Source: Sphaerisporangium corydalis (GTDB taxonomy: Bacteria > Actinomycetota > Actinomycetes > Streptosporangiales > Streptosporangiaceae). From it: a stretch of DNA of 64,000 nucleotides. Below the pieces are notes generated by a model. It ran no database searches. It was not told where the DNA came from and saw only the letters and a program-made list of their open reading frames with translations. The position numbers and the translations under genes were made by a program. The stretch is from positions 46,916 through 110,915 of the forward strand of contig NZ_JANZYP010000023.1 of the NCBI RefSeq assembly GCF_025506355.1, read 5' to 3'. This document shows positions 1 to 7,634 of this stretch, in pieces (positions within the stretch are counted from its first letter, which is position 1; each line of letters starts with the position of its first letter).

Positions 1-2
1 CG

Positions 3-1094
3 CTGGACGGCCCGGTGAGCAACATCGCGAGCTGGAACTACCCGATGAGCGTGCTCATGCACGCGATGCTGGTCCAGGCACTGGCCGGGAACGCCGTCAT
101 CGCCAAGACCCCGACCGATGGCGGGCTCGCCTGCCTGACCCTGGCGTGCGCGCTGGCCGTCCACGAAGGGCTGCCCATCACCCTGGTGAGCGGCGGGGGA
201 GGGGAGCTGTCCCCGGCGCTGGTGCGCGGCTCCGGCATCGGCTGCGTCTCCTTCGTCGGCGGGCGGGGCTCCGGCGCCCAGGTGGCGACCTCGCTGGCCG
301 GCCTCGACCGCCGGCACGTCCTGGAGCAGGAGGGGCTCAACTGCTGGGGGGTCTGGGAGTACGGCGGCTGGGAGCTGCTCGCCGGGCAGATCCGCAGGAC
401 CTTCGACTACGGCAAGCAGCGCTGCACCGCCTACCCGAGGTTCGTCGTGCAGCGGTCGCTGTTCCACGAGTTCCTGGACGCCTACCTGTCGGCCGTCCGC
501 TCGGTGCGGTTCGGCCATCCGCTGGCGGTGGAGGACCCCGGCGATCCCCTTCCCGAGCTGGACTTCGGACCGCTGATCAACAGTACGAAGGCCAAGGAGC
601 TGGCCGACCAGGTCGACGAGGCGATCGCCCGGGGCGGGGTCCCCCTCCACCGGGGCTCGCTCGGCGAGGGGAGGTTCCTGCCCGGTCAGGACACGTCCGC
701 GTACTTCGCGCCGGTCGCGCTGCTGACCCCGCCGGGCTCCTCGCCGCTGTTCCACGCCGAGCCGTTCGGCCCGGTCGACACCGTCGTGCTGGTGGACACC
801 GAGGCCGAGTTCCTGGCCGCGATGAACGCGAGCAACGGCGCGCTGGTCGCGACGATCTCCTGTGACGAGGAGGAGACCGCACGGCGGCTGGCGGGCGAGG
901 TCCGCGCGTTCAAGGTGGGGATCAACGGGCCCCGGTCCCGTGGTGATCGCGAGGAGCTCTTCGGCGGTCTCGGAGCCTCCTGGCGCGGCGCGTTCGTCGG
1001 GGGCGAGCTGCTGGTGCGCGCCGTCACCCTCGGCCAGGAAGGCGAGCGCATCCCCGGCAACTTCCCCGACTACACTCTGTTACCCCGCCGCTGA
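3..1094 (+). CDS. Aldehyde dehydrogenase family protein, 5'-truncated by window edge
   Basis: The reading frame is open to the window edge, so the N-terminus lies outside; the first in-frame GTG at 15 is probably internal. The visible part carries the landmarks of an NAD(P)-dependent aldehyde dehydrogenase: SNIASWNYP near the start (the WNFP cofactor-site motif), AKTP with the cofactor-binding lysine, LEQEGLNCWGV at the place of the usual ELGGK glutamate, and GKQRCTAYPR carrying the catalytic cysteine. The motifs diverge from classical ALDHs, as in PaaN-like and other acyl-aldehyde-oxidising branches, so the substrate cannot be given. It converges on the MFS gene, with one base between the two stops. 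Family assignment is secure; the specific reaction is unknown. Confidence 0.85.
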   Translation: MDGPVSNIASWNYPMSVLMHAMLVQALAGNAVIAKTPTDGGLACLTLACALAVHEGLPITLVSGGGGELSPALVRGSGIGCVSFVGGRGSGAQVATSLAGLDRRHVLEQEGLNCWGVWEYGGWELLAGQIRRTFDYGKQRCTAYPRFVVQRSLFHEFLDAYLSAVRSVRFGHPLAVEDPGDPLPELDFGPLINSTKAKELADQVDEAIARGGVPLHRGSLGEGRFLPGQDTSAYFAPVALLTPPGSSPLFHAEPFGPVDTVVLVDTEAEFLAAMNASNGALVATISCDEEETARRLAGEVRAFKVGINGPRSRGDREELFGGLGASWRGAFVGGELLVRAVTLGQEGERIPGNFPDYTLLPRR

Positions 1095-1095
1095 C

Positions 1096-2553
1096 CTACA
1101 GGGTGGGTTTGCGGGGGATCAGGGTGGCGGGGACGAGGGCCAGGGCGCCGAGGGCCACCGCCCACCAGAAGCTGCCGGAGAAGGCCTGGGTGACCGCGCC
1201 GGCGGCGTCCGCGCCGTGGGCGGCCGCGTCGGCGAGCGTGCCGTCCGAACCCGGGACCCCCGACCGGAGGCGGATCTGCAGGACCACGGCCAGCATGGCG
1301 ACGCCCAGCGAGCTGGCCACCCGGATGGCGATGTTGCTCACGGTCGTCGCCGCCGGGATCGAGGTCTTCGGCATCCCCTGGTAGAACGCGGCCGACATCG
1401 ACGGCAGGATCAGGCCGTGCCCGAGCCCCACGACGAACAGTGCGACGGCGAGCACCGGCACCGCGGTGGCGGCGTCGATCTGGGTGAGGGCCAGCGTTCC
1501 CGCCGTGGCCACGGCGACGCCGGTCATCCCGATGCCACGAGAGCCGAGGCGGTCGGTGAACCGCCCGGCCAGCGGCATGGTGATGATCGCGCCGACCCCC
1601 AGCGGGGCGAGCAGCAGGCCGGCGTCCAGGGCGCTCGCGCCTCTCATGATCTGGTAGTAGAGCGGCGTCAGGACCAGCACACCGAAGATCGCGGCCGAGT
1701 AGAGGACCAGGGTGCCCACCGCCAGCAGGAAGCCGCGGTACCGGAACACCCGGAGGTCGAGCAGCGCCCGCTCGCCCCTGCGCAGTGACCACACGACGAA
1801 CGACACGATCAGCACCAGGCCGGCCCCGAGCCCGGCGAGCGCGCCGGCACCGGTGAGGCCGTCGCCCTCGCCGACCTGGGAGAGCCCGTACACCGTGGCC
1901 GCGAGGCCGGGCGACAGCAGCGCGAGGCCGACCCCGTCCAGCCTGCTGTCCGCGCGCCGGTCCTCGTCCTTCGGGAGCAGCCGGATGGCGAGCAGGAGCG
2001 CGATCGCGCAGAACGGCACGTTGACGTAGAATAGCCAGCGCCACGCCAGGTGGTCGAGGATCCCGCCGCCGAGCACCGGCCCGAGGACGGGCGCCAGCAT
2101 GCCCGGCACGGCGATCACGGCCATCGCCCGGCCCATCCGCTGGGGGCCCGCCTCGCGGGCGAGCATGCTCTGGCCGACCGGCATGAGCAGCCCGCCGCCG
2201 ATGCCCTGCACGACGCGGAACGCGATGAGGCTGGGCGCAGACCAGGCGATACCGCAGAGCAGCGAGCCCGCGATGAACAGCGTGAGCGAGGTCAGCCACA
2301 TCGTCTTGGCCCCGAACCGCTCGACCACCCAGCCGGTGATCGGGATCGTCATCGACAGGGCCAGGGTGTAGCCGGTGATCACCCACTGGATCGTCGAGAG
2401 GGAGGTGTCGAAGTCCCTGCCGAGCGTGTTGATCGCGACGTTGACGATCGTGGTGTCCAGGATCGTCATGATCGCGCCGAGCGCCACCACCAGCGCCATC
2501 CGTTTGAGCGCCGGATCGAAACCGGTGGGGGCCTCTTCGGTCGTCGTCGTCAT
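1096..2553 (-). CDS. DHA2-type MFS drug:H+ antiporter (EmrB/QacA family)
   Basis: A 485-residue membrane protein with about 14 hydrophobic segments. It shows the family signatures LDTTIVNVAI in the first helix, a WVITGYTLA helix, FGAK in the loop between helices 2 and 3, and RVVQGIGGGLLMP (antiporter motif C region). The start is the ATG at 2553 (MTTTTEE), preceded by GGAGAGGA; the frame stays open upstream to 2649, but that part crosses the operator array and is not credible coding sequence. It is divergent from a TetR regulator, the standard arrangement for a drug-inducible efflux pump. The predicted role is proton-driven export of a hydrophobic compound; the compound is unknown. Confidence 0.9.
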   Translation of the reverse strand: MTTTTEEAPTGFDPALKRMALVVALGAIMTILDTTIVNVAINTLGRDFDTSLSTIQWVITGYTLALSMTIPITGWVVERFGAKTMWLTSLTLFIAGSLLCGIAWSAPSLIAFRVVQGIGGGLLMPVGQSMLAREAGPQRMGRAMAVIAVPGMLAPVLGPVLGGGILDHLAWRWLFYVNVPFCAIALLLAIRLLPKDEDRRADSRLDGVGLALLSPGLAATVYGLSQVGEGDGLTGAGALAGLGAGLVLIVSFVVWSLRRGERALLDLRVFRYRGFLLAVGTLVLYSAAIFGVLVLTPLYYQIMRGASALDAGLLLAPLGVGAIITMPLAGRFTDRLGSRGIGMTGVAVATAGTLALTQIDAATAVPVLAVALFVVGLGHGLILPSMSAAFYQGMPKTSIPAATTVSNIAIRVASSLGVAMLAVVLQIRLRSGVPGSDGTLADAAAHGADAAGAVTQAFSGSFWWAVALGALALVPATLIPRKPTL

Positions 2554-2574
2554 GGGGGAGGGTCCTCTCCTTTT

Positions 2575-2650
2575 CGTACGCTGTAGCGTCTGACCGTACA
2601 CCGTATCGCCTGTTCCGTACACCGTAGCGATTTGCGCTACGCCGTACAAT
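2575..2650. promoter_or_regulatory. Operator array between MFS pump and TetR gene
   Basis: The divergent promoter region holds repeated CGTAC(A/G)C(C/T)GTA units starting at 2575, 2595 and 2616, about two helical turns apart, and a further CGTACA at 2643. The last two copies combine with GTAGCG (2624-2629) and CGCTAC (2635-2640) into an interrupted inverted repeat with 13-base arms at 2617-2629 and 2635-2647 (11 of 13 pairs match). This is the kind of site a TetR dimer binds. The inference is that the neighbouring TetR protein represses both genes from here. Confidence 0.75.
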
Positions 2651-3371
2651 GTGCCGTGTGAACGAGGCCGGAGAGCGGGCGCGCGGCCCGGTGTGGGTGC
2701 GCGAGGCGGGCAAGCGGCGATCGGCGCTGTCGCGTGAGGCGATCGTGGACACCGCCGTCGCCCTCGCGGACGCCGAAGGGCTGGCGGCGGTCTCGATCCG
2801 CCGCGTCGCGGGCGAACTGGGCGCCAGGGCCATGAGCCTCTACACCCACATCGAGCGCAAGGAGGACCTGCTCGACCTGATGTTCGACAAGGTCGCGAGC
2901 GAGACGTGCGTGGCGGGCGGGCTGCCGCCGGGGTGGCGCGAGGGGGTCTCGGCGATCTCCAGGGCCACGCGGAACGCCATGCTGCGCCACCCGTGGATGG
3001 TCGACCTGGCCGCGCAGCGTCCGAAGATCGGGCCCAACAGCCTGCGCCACGGCGAGCAGTCGCTCACGGCGCTCGCCGGCCTCGACCTCGACGACGAGGC
3101 GAAGGGGCTCATCCTCACGGCGGCCGACGACTACACCTTGGGGCACACGATCCGCGAGGTCTCCAGGGGCGTCGCCGTGCGGCGGGATGGGGGCAGCCAG
3201 GCCGAGCGGGAGGCGCTCCTCCAGCCCTACATCAGCGAACTCATGGAGACCGGAGACTTCCCGAACCTCGCCCGGTTCATGAAGACGGACTTCCCGGGTG
3301 CGGTGGACAACTTCGAGCGCGGCCTGAAGTGGCTGCTCGACGGTCTCGCGGCCGACCTGTCCCTCCCCTGA
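2649..3371 (+). CDS. TetR/AcrR family repressor of the divergent MFS pump
   Basis: A 240-residue regulator. Residues about 25-75 form the TetR helix-turn-helix (LSREAIVDTAVALADAEG, then SIRRVAGELG and SLYTHIERKEDL). The C-terminal part resembles the TetR_C_1 ligand domain of tetracycline-repressor-like proteins. The start is uncertain: ATG at 2649 or GTG at 2658, neither with a clear Shine-Dalgarno sequence. The start sits at the edge of the operator array, so autorepression is likely. Divergent pairing with the DHA2 pump suggests it senses the pump's substrate; the ligand is unknown. Confidence 0.85.
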   Translation: MCRVNEAGERARGPVWVREAGKRRSALSREAIVDTAVALADAEGLAAVSIRRVAGELGARAMSLYTHIERKEDLLDLMFDKVASETCVAGGLPPGWREGVSAISRATRNAMLRHPWMVDLAAQRPKIGPNSLRHGEQSLTALAGLDLDDEAKGLILTAADDYTLGHTIREVSRGVAVRRDGGSQAEREALLQPYISELMETGDFPNLARFMKTDFPGAVDNFERGLKWLLDGLAADLSLP

Positions 3372-3508
3372 CCGCGCCCGCGCCGGCCGGGGAAGATGTC
3401 CACAACTGGCCACTACCTATCGTGACCAATTAACTGCAATTTGCTGTCGTCGGCGGATATCTGCGGCGATAGTCGGAGGGTTCAGGTCTTCGACGTCGAA
3501 AGGCTGCG

Positions 3509-4369
3509 ATGAGATCCCTCCGGCACCCCCTCCTCCTGGTGGCCACGGCCATCGCGATGGTCATGTCCCTCGCCAGTCCCGCGGCCGCCGACCCGCCCGA
3601 GGTGACGCTGTCCCTGTCGCCCGCTCAGGTCACCACCGGAGGCTCGGTGACGGTGGGCGTCACGGTCACCAACGTGCACGGCTTCACCGTCCTCAACGCG
3701 GCCGCCAGGCTGTTCACCAGCCCCGTGGCCCTGCCGTCCTACGCCACGCTGACCGGCTGCGCGGGCGCGGCGGGCGCGTGCTCGACCGTGTCCGACGGCA
3801 CCGGGCCGATCGGCTTCCAGGCGCCGGTCGGAGCACTGGCGGGCGGCGCCTCGGCCACCGTCACGTTCACGCTGGCCATCGCGCAGAACGCCCAGCCAGG
3901 CGAGCGGACGTTCCAGGGTGAGCTGCGCGGCTCCAACTACGCCTCCGAGATCGTCAACGGGCCGGTGCTGACCATCGTCAGCGAGGCCGACGCGGCCGTG
4001 GCGCTCACCGCCGCCCCCAAGCTCGGCCTGCTCGTCCCGAAGATCGAGTTCACCGTGCGGGTCACCGACAACGGGCCCGGCGTGCTGCGCGACGCCACCG
4101 TCACCACCCCGCTCCCCGCCGGGTTCACCGCCGTGTCGAGCGACTGCGCCACCGCCTCGGGCACCGTCACCTGCACGACGGGGCAGGTCGCGCTCGGCGG
4201 GTCGGTGACCAGGAAGTTCTCGGTCCCGGTGGGGCTGCTGAGCATCGGGGTGCCGTACACCTTCCGTGCCACGCGCACCGCGTCCGACCCGGCCGACCCC
4301 GTGTCCTCCAACGACGCCGCACAGGTCCGCTGCACCGTCCTGTCGATCGTGCTCGTGACCTGCTCCTGA
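3509..4369 (+). CDS. Secreted DUF11-like beta-sandwich protein
   Basis: A 286-residue protein with a clear Sec signal peptide: RR charge, a hydrophobic LLLVATAIAMVMSLA core, and a probable cut after SPAAA. The mature part is beta-rich and contains a DUF11-type repeat (about residues 160-255): FTVRVTDNGPGVLRDATVTT, then LPAGFTAVSSDC. Several cysteine pairs could form disulfides. No membrane anchor or sortase motif is visible at the C-terminus, which ends in LVTCS. The predicted location is extracellular or wall-associated; the function is unknown. Confidence 0.75.
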   Translation: MRSLRHPLLLVATAIAMVMSLASPAAADPPEVTLSLSPAQVTTGGSVTVGVTVTNVHGFTVLNAAARLFTSPVALPSYATLTGCAGAAGACSTVSDGTGPIGFQAPVGALAGGASATVTFTLAIAQNAQPGERTFQGELRGSNYASEIVNGPVLTIVSEADAAVALTAAPKLGLLVPKIEFTVRVTDNGPGVLRDATVTTPLPAGFTAVSSDCATASGTVTCTTGQVALGGSVTRKFSVPVGLLSIGVPYTFRATRTASDPADPVSSNDAAQVRCTVLSIVLVTCS

Positions 4370-4439
4370 TCCCGGCTCCGGCCGGCGCGTGGCGGGTCCG
4401 CGGGGGCGGACCGAAATGAGGATCGGGGTGGCGGGCCGA

Positions 4440-4482
4440 TAATCTACCTGCCATGACCCCGTGTTCCCCGGCCGTGCGATGA
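4440..4482 (+). promoter_or_regulatory. Possible leaderless promoter and 9-codon upstream ORF
   Basis: A -10-like TAATCT (4440-4445) lies seven bases before an ATG at 4453, the spacing typical of leaderless actinobacterial transcripts. From that ATG a nine-codon frame (MTPCSPAVR) ends at TGA 4480-4482, overlapping the ATG of the next gene as ATGA. It could be a translated leader coupled to the membrane-protein pair downstream. No clear -35 is visible, so this is tentative. Confidence 0.35.
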
Positions 4483-4841
4483 TCGGCGCCCTCGCCACCG
4501 CGCTGATCATCGGCTCGCTGCTGCTGGCCGCGCTGTGCGTGATCGTGGCACTGCGGGACCGGCCCATGGGCATCGTGCTGCTCTCGGGCATCGGCCTGCT
4601 GGAGCTCGCGCTGCTGACCCAGGCGGGCGTCGGGATCGCCAAGGTCGTCGGCGGCGAGCATCCCGCAGAGACGGCGACGTTCATCGGCTACCTCGCGGGT
4701 TCGATCCTGATCCCCCCGGTCGCGGCCTTCTGGGCGCTCGGCGAGCGCACCAGGTGGGGCCCGGCGGTCGCCGCCGTCGGGTGCTTCGCCATCCCCGTCA
4801 TGGTCGGCAGGTTGCTGCAGCTCTGGCAGGGGACCGCATGA
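4479..4841 (+). CDS. Small integral membrane protein, four helices predicted
   Basis: Read from the ATG at 4479 this gives about 120 residues: MIGALATALIIGSLLLAALC, a second helix near VLLSGIGLLELALLTQAGVG, and two more with a short loop (GERTRWGP) before the end. An in-frame GTG at 4461 would add six residues. It resembles small actinobacterial membrane proteins of unknown function. Its stop overlaps the start of the next membrane gene as ATGA (4838-4841), so the two are almost certainly co-translated and may form a hetero-oligomer. Confidence 0.65.
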   Translation: MIGALATALIIGSLLLAALCVIVALRDRPMGIVLLSGIGLLELALLTQAGVGIAKVVGGEHPAETATFIGYLAGSILIPPVAAFWALGERTRWGPAVAAVGCFAIPVMVGRLLQLWQGTA

Positions 4842-5227
4842 CCGGTACGCGGGTGAACACCGGGCCCGGCCGCCTGCTGGTCGCCGTCTACGGCGTCTTC
4901 GCGCTCGCGGCCGGCGCCCGCGCCGCGGTGCAGATCGCGACGAAGTACCACGAGGCGCCCCTGGCGTACGTGCTGTCGGCGTTCGCGGCGGCCGTCTACA
5001 TCGTGCTCACCGTGGCGCTCGCGCGCGGCGCGCGCGGGACGGCCCTCGCCGCCTGCGTGATCGAGCTGGCCGGGGTGCTGGTCGTCGGCACGCTCAGCGT
5101 CATCGATCCGGCCGCGTTCCCGCACGCCACGGTGTGGTCGGGCTACGGCAGCGGCTACGGTTTCATCCCCCTGGTGCTGCCGCTGGTCGGCCTCCTGTGG
5201 ATTTTCCGCACCCGCGGGCCCGAATAG
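4838..5227 (+). CDS. Small integral membrane protein, partner of upstream gene
   Basis: A 129-residue protein of four predicted transmembrane helices (LLVAVYGVFALAAGARA; AYVLSAFAAAVYIVLTVALA; TALAACVIELAGVLVVGTL; GFIPLVLPLVGLLWIF). It is translationally coupled to the preceding gene through ATGA. The two are similar in size and topology, which suggests a paired small-membrane-protein complex. No catalytic motif is visible and no function is assigned. Confidence 0.7.
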   Translation: MTGTRVNTGPGRLLVAVYGVFALAAGARAAVQIATKYHEAPLAYVLSAFAAAVYIVLTVALARGARGTALAACVIELAGVLVVGTLSVIDPAAFPHATVWSGYGSGYGFIPLVLPLVGLLWIFRTRGPE

Positions 5228-5284
5228 GCCAGGGTCTGCGGGGCAGGGCAGGTCTTCGTACCCACAAAAAAGGGAGGAAGCCTG

Positions 5285-6046
5285 ATGAGCACCATCGAGC
5301 ACTCGGTCGACGTGGCCGTGCCCGTGCGGACGGCCTACAACCAGTGGACCCAGTTCGAGAGCTTCCCCGAGTTCATGGAGGGCGTGGAGTCGGTCAAACA
5401 GATCGACGACACCCGCTTGCTGTGGAGCGTCCAGGTCGCCGGCGTGCACCGCGAGTTCGCGTCGGAGATCACCGAACAGCGGCCCGACGAGCGGGTGGCG
5501 TGGCGGTCGCTGGAGGAGCCCTGGCAGGGCGGCGTGGTGACCTTTCACCACATCACCGACGACACCACGCGGGTGATGCTCCAGATGGAGTTCTCCCCGG
5601 AGGGGTTCGTCGAGACCGCCGGCGACAAGCTGCAGCTCGTCCGCATGCGGGTCCACGGGGACCTCGAACGGTTCAAGAAGTTCATCGAGTCCAAGGGGCA
5701 TGAGACCGGTGGCTGGCGCGGTGAGGTGCCCGCGCCCCTCGACGGCGACCACAGCGCCGCGGCCCGTACCGCTCCGGACGCCGACGTGATGCGGGGCACC
5801 GGCGCGACCGCCGGGTCCGGCGTGGTTCCGGAGACGATCCCGGCCGCGCGGCCGGAGGCCGTCCCCGGCGCGATGGCGGGTCCCGGGCCCGTCCACCGCC
5901 CCGACGACCCGATGCCGCCGCAGCCGGTCCAGCGGGAGTACCCGCCGGACGCGGCGCTCCCGGCGCCGGGCAGCGGGCCCGTCTCTCCCACGGGCACGCC
6001 CCGCTGGGACGACGAGCCGCCGCTCACCCCGGAGCGCCTCGCCTGA
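5285..6046 (+). CDS. SRPBCC family (START/polyketide-cyclase-like) protein with proline-rich tail
   Basis: A 253-residue protein. The first ~145 residues form an SRPBCC helix-grip domain (HSVDVAVPVRTAYNQWTQFE, FPEFMEGVESV, WRSLEEPWQGGVVTFHH, VRMRVHGDLERFKKFIE), a fold that binds hydrophobic ligands. From about residue 150 the sequence is a disordered Pro/Ala/Gly-rich tail, unusual for the family. The start is supported by a strong GGGAGGAAG just upstream. A strong terminator follows the gene. Close relatives are often annotated as cyclase/dehydrase without known substrate. Confidence 0.8.
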   Translation: MSTIEHSVDVAVPVRTAYNQWTQFESFPEFMEGVESVKQIDDTRLLWSVQVAGVHREFASEITEQRPDERVAWRSLEEPWQGGVVTFHHITDDTTRVMLQMEFSPEGFVETAGDKLQLVRMRVHGDLERFKKFIESKGHETGGWRGEVPAPLDGDHSAAARTAPDADVMRGTGATAGSGVVPETIPAARPEAVPGAMAGPGPVHRPDDPMPPQPVQREYPPDAALPAPGSGPVSPTGTPRWDDEPPLTPERLA

Positions 6047-6090
6047 CGCGCTGACCGCGTCCGGGCGGCACCGGAGTCCAGGCGACACCG

Positions 6091-6120
6091 AAAGGGGACA
6101 GGGCCGACCCTGTCCCCTTT
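6091..6120. terminator. Strong intrinsic terminator after SRPBCC gene
   Basis: A perfect 13-bp stem (arms 6091-6103 and 6108-6120) with a four-base loop. The arms begin AAAG and end CTTT, so it has a short T run on either strand and could act bidirectionally. It lies 45 bases after the SRPBCC stop codon. Confidence 0.85.
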
Positions 6121-6283
6121 CCCATGTCACGAAATATCGGGCCCTGAACTGGAGTTGGAGCCGGTCGGGGGTGGAAGCGGGAGGCCGGGGTCAGGAACCG
6201 GTGCCGGGTAAGGCGGGGTGGGGGCCGGGAGGCAGGACGGGGCGGAGGGGAATGTGGGGGGCGGGATCTGTTAGTCTTGGGGA

Positions 6284-6308
6284 TGTCCAATCATCCTATG
6301 ATTCGACA
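6284..6308. promoter_or_regulatory. 25-bp near-perfect palindromic operator before the MFS gene
   Basis: The arms are TGTC-C-AATCAT and ATGATT-C-GACA around a CCT centre: eleven-base arms with only the single C/C position unpaired. The site lies 33-57 bases before the transporter start, in the promoter region, and looks like the binding site of a dimeric repressor of the GntR/FadR type. No such regulator is encoded next to it in this window. Confidence 0.7.
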
Positions 6309-6340
6309 ACCCCTCGACACGCGAAGGACTGACCCCCGCG

Positions 6341-7600
6341 ATGACCGTGCTCGCCCCGGACGGGCCCCTGACGACCGCACAGGCACGGAGGCCGGTGACC
6401 GCACCGGCGCGGAGGCCGGCCCGTACGGGATCGATCGCGTGGCTGGTCGTGCTCGGCATCGTGCTCGCCGCGCTCAACCTGCGCACCGCCGTGACGAGCG
6501 TCGGACCGGTACTCCAGCAGGTGAGTCAGGCGCTGGGCATGTCGGGGGTGGTCACCGGCCTGCTGACCACCCTGCCGGTGCTGTGCTTCGCGGTGTTCGG
6601 GTCGGTGACCCCGTCCCTGGCCCGGCGCGTCGGCGAGCACCGCCTGCTGCTGGCGGCGCTGGTGTTCCTCGGTGCGGGCCTGCTCGTCCGCGCCCTGGTC
6701 GGCTCCGCCTTCGTCTTCCTCGCGGCCAGCGTGCTGGCGCTGTCCGGGGGCGCGATCGGCAACGTGCTGATCCCGACCCTGATAAAGCGCCACTTCCCGC
6801 GCCGCACCGGGGCGATGACCACCCTGTACGCGACGGCCCTGGCCGTCGGCACCATGCTCGCCGCCGCCGCGACGGTCCCGATCCAGCGGGCCGCCGACGG
6901 CAACTGGCACGTCGCTCTCGGCGTGTGGGCGGCACTCGCCGCTGTGGCCGCCATTCCGTGGCTTGCGCTTCTGCGCAGTGAGCCGGAGCGGGACAGCGCG
7001 CGAGACGGCGCCGGGACGCGAGCCCTGGTGCGCACCCGGCTGGCCTGGGCCATCGCCGGATACTTCGGCAGTCAGTCGCTCGTCGCCTACGTGATGTTCG
7101 GCTGGCTGCCCCAGTTCCTCCAGGACAAGGGGTACACCGCCGCCCAGGCCGGTGCCAGTCTGGCGGTGTTCGCGGCCCTCGGCATCCCCGTCGCGCTCGC
7201 CGTGCCCGCCATCGCGGCGCGCACCGCCGGCCAGCGCCCGATGATCGTGGGCTTCGCCGCCCTCTACGTCGTGGGCTTCGCCGGCATGCTGGCCGCCCCG
7301 GTGTCGACCCTGTGGATCTGGGTGATGGTGGTCGGCGTCGGCATGGGCTCGTTCCCGCTTGCGCTCACGCTGCTCGCGCTCCGCACCCGCCGGGCGGAGG
7401 TGACCGCCGCGCTGTCCGCGTTCGGGCAGAGCACCGGGTACCTCATCGCCGGCGCGGGCCCGATCGTGGTGGGCGTGCTGTACTCCGCGAGCGGCGGCTG
7501 GGCGCTGCCGTTCGCGCTCCTGTTCGCCGTGATCGCGGCCCAGGTCGTGACCGGTTGGTACGCGGCGGGCGACCGCTACCTCGAGGACGAGCTCGCCTGA
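6341..7600 (+). CDS. CynX/NimT-family MFS transporter
   Basis: A 419-residue protein with 12 predicted transmembrane helices. It has the CynX/NimT hallmarks: LNLRTAVTSVGPVL at the end of helix 1, a short SLARRVGEHR loop, GGAIGNVLIPTLIKRHFPRR at helix 4-5, and a second half starting AWAIAGYFGSQSLVAYVMFGWLPQ. This family includes the cyanate transporter CynX and the nitroimidazole pump NimT; the substrate here is unknown. No cyanase is nearby. Its promoter carries a 25-bp palindrome, so it is probably repressor-controlled. Confidence 0.85.
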   Translation: MTVLAPDGPLTTAQARRPVTAPARRPARTGSIAWLVVLGIVLAALNLRTAVTSVGPVLQQVSQALGMSGVVTGLLTTLPVLCFAVFGSVTPSLARRVGEHRLLLAALVFLGAGLLVRALVGSAFVFLAASVLALSGGAIGNVLIPTLIKRHFPRRTGAMTTLYATALAVGTMLAAAATVPIQRAADGNWHVALGVWAALAAVAAIPWLALLRSEPERDSARDGAGTRALVRTRLAWAIAGYFGSQSLVAYVMFGWLPQFLQDKGYTAAQAGASLAVFAALGIPVALAVPAIAARTAGQRPMIVGFAALYVVGFAGMLAAPVSTLWIWVMVVGVGMGSFPLALTLLALRTRRAEVTAALSAFGQSTGYLIAGAGPIVVGVLYSASGGWALPFALLFAVIAAQVVTGWYAAGDRYLEDELA

Positions 7601-7602
7601 GA

Positions 7603-7621
7603 CGCGCCGTGGCCCGGCGCG
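7603..7621. terminator. Hairpin between convergent MFS and aldo/keto reductase genes
   Basis: Seven-base GC arms (CGCGCCG at 7603-7609, CGGCGCG at 7615-7621) enclose a five-base loop in the 34-base gap between two convergent stops. It has no T run, so this is a tentative bidirectional terminator. Confidence 0.5.
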
Positions 7622-7634
7622 CCTCGGTGTCCGC

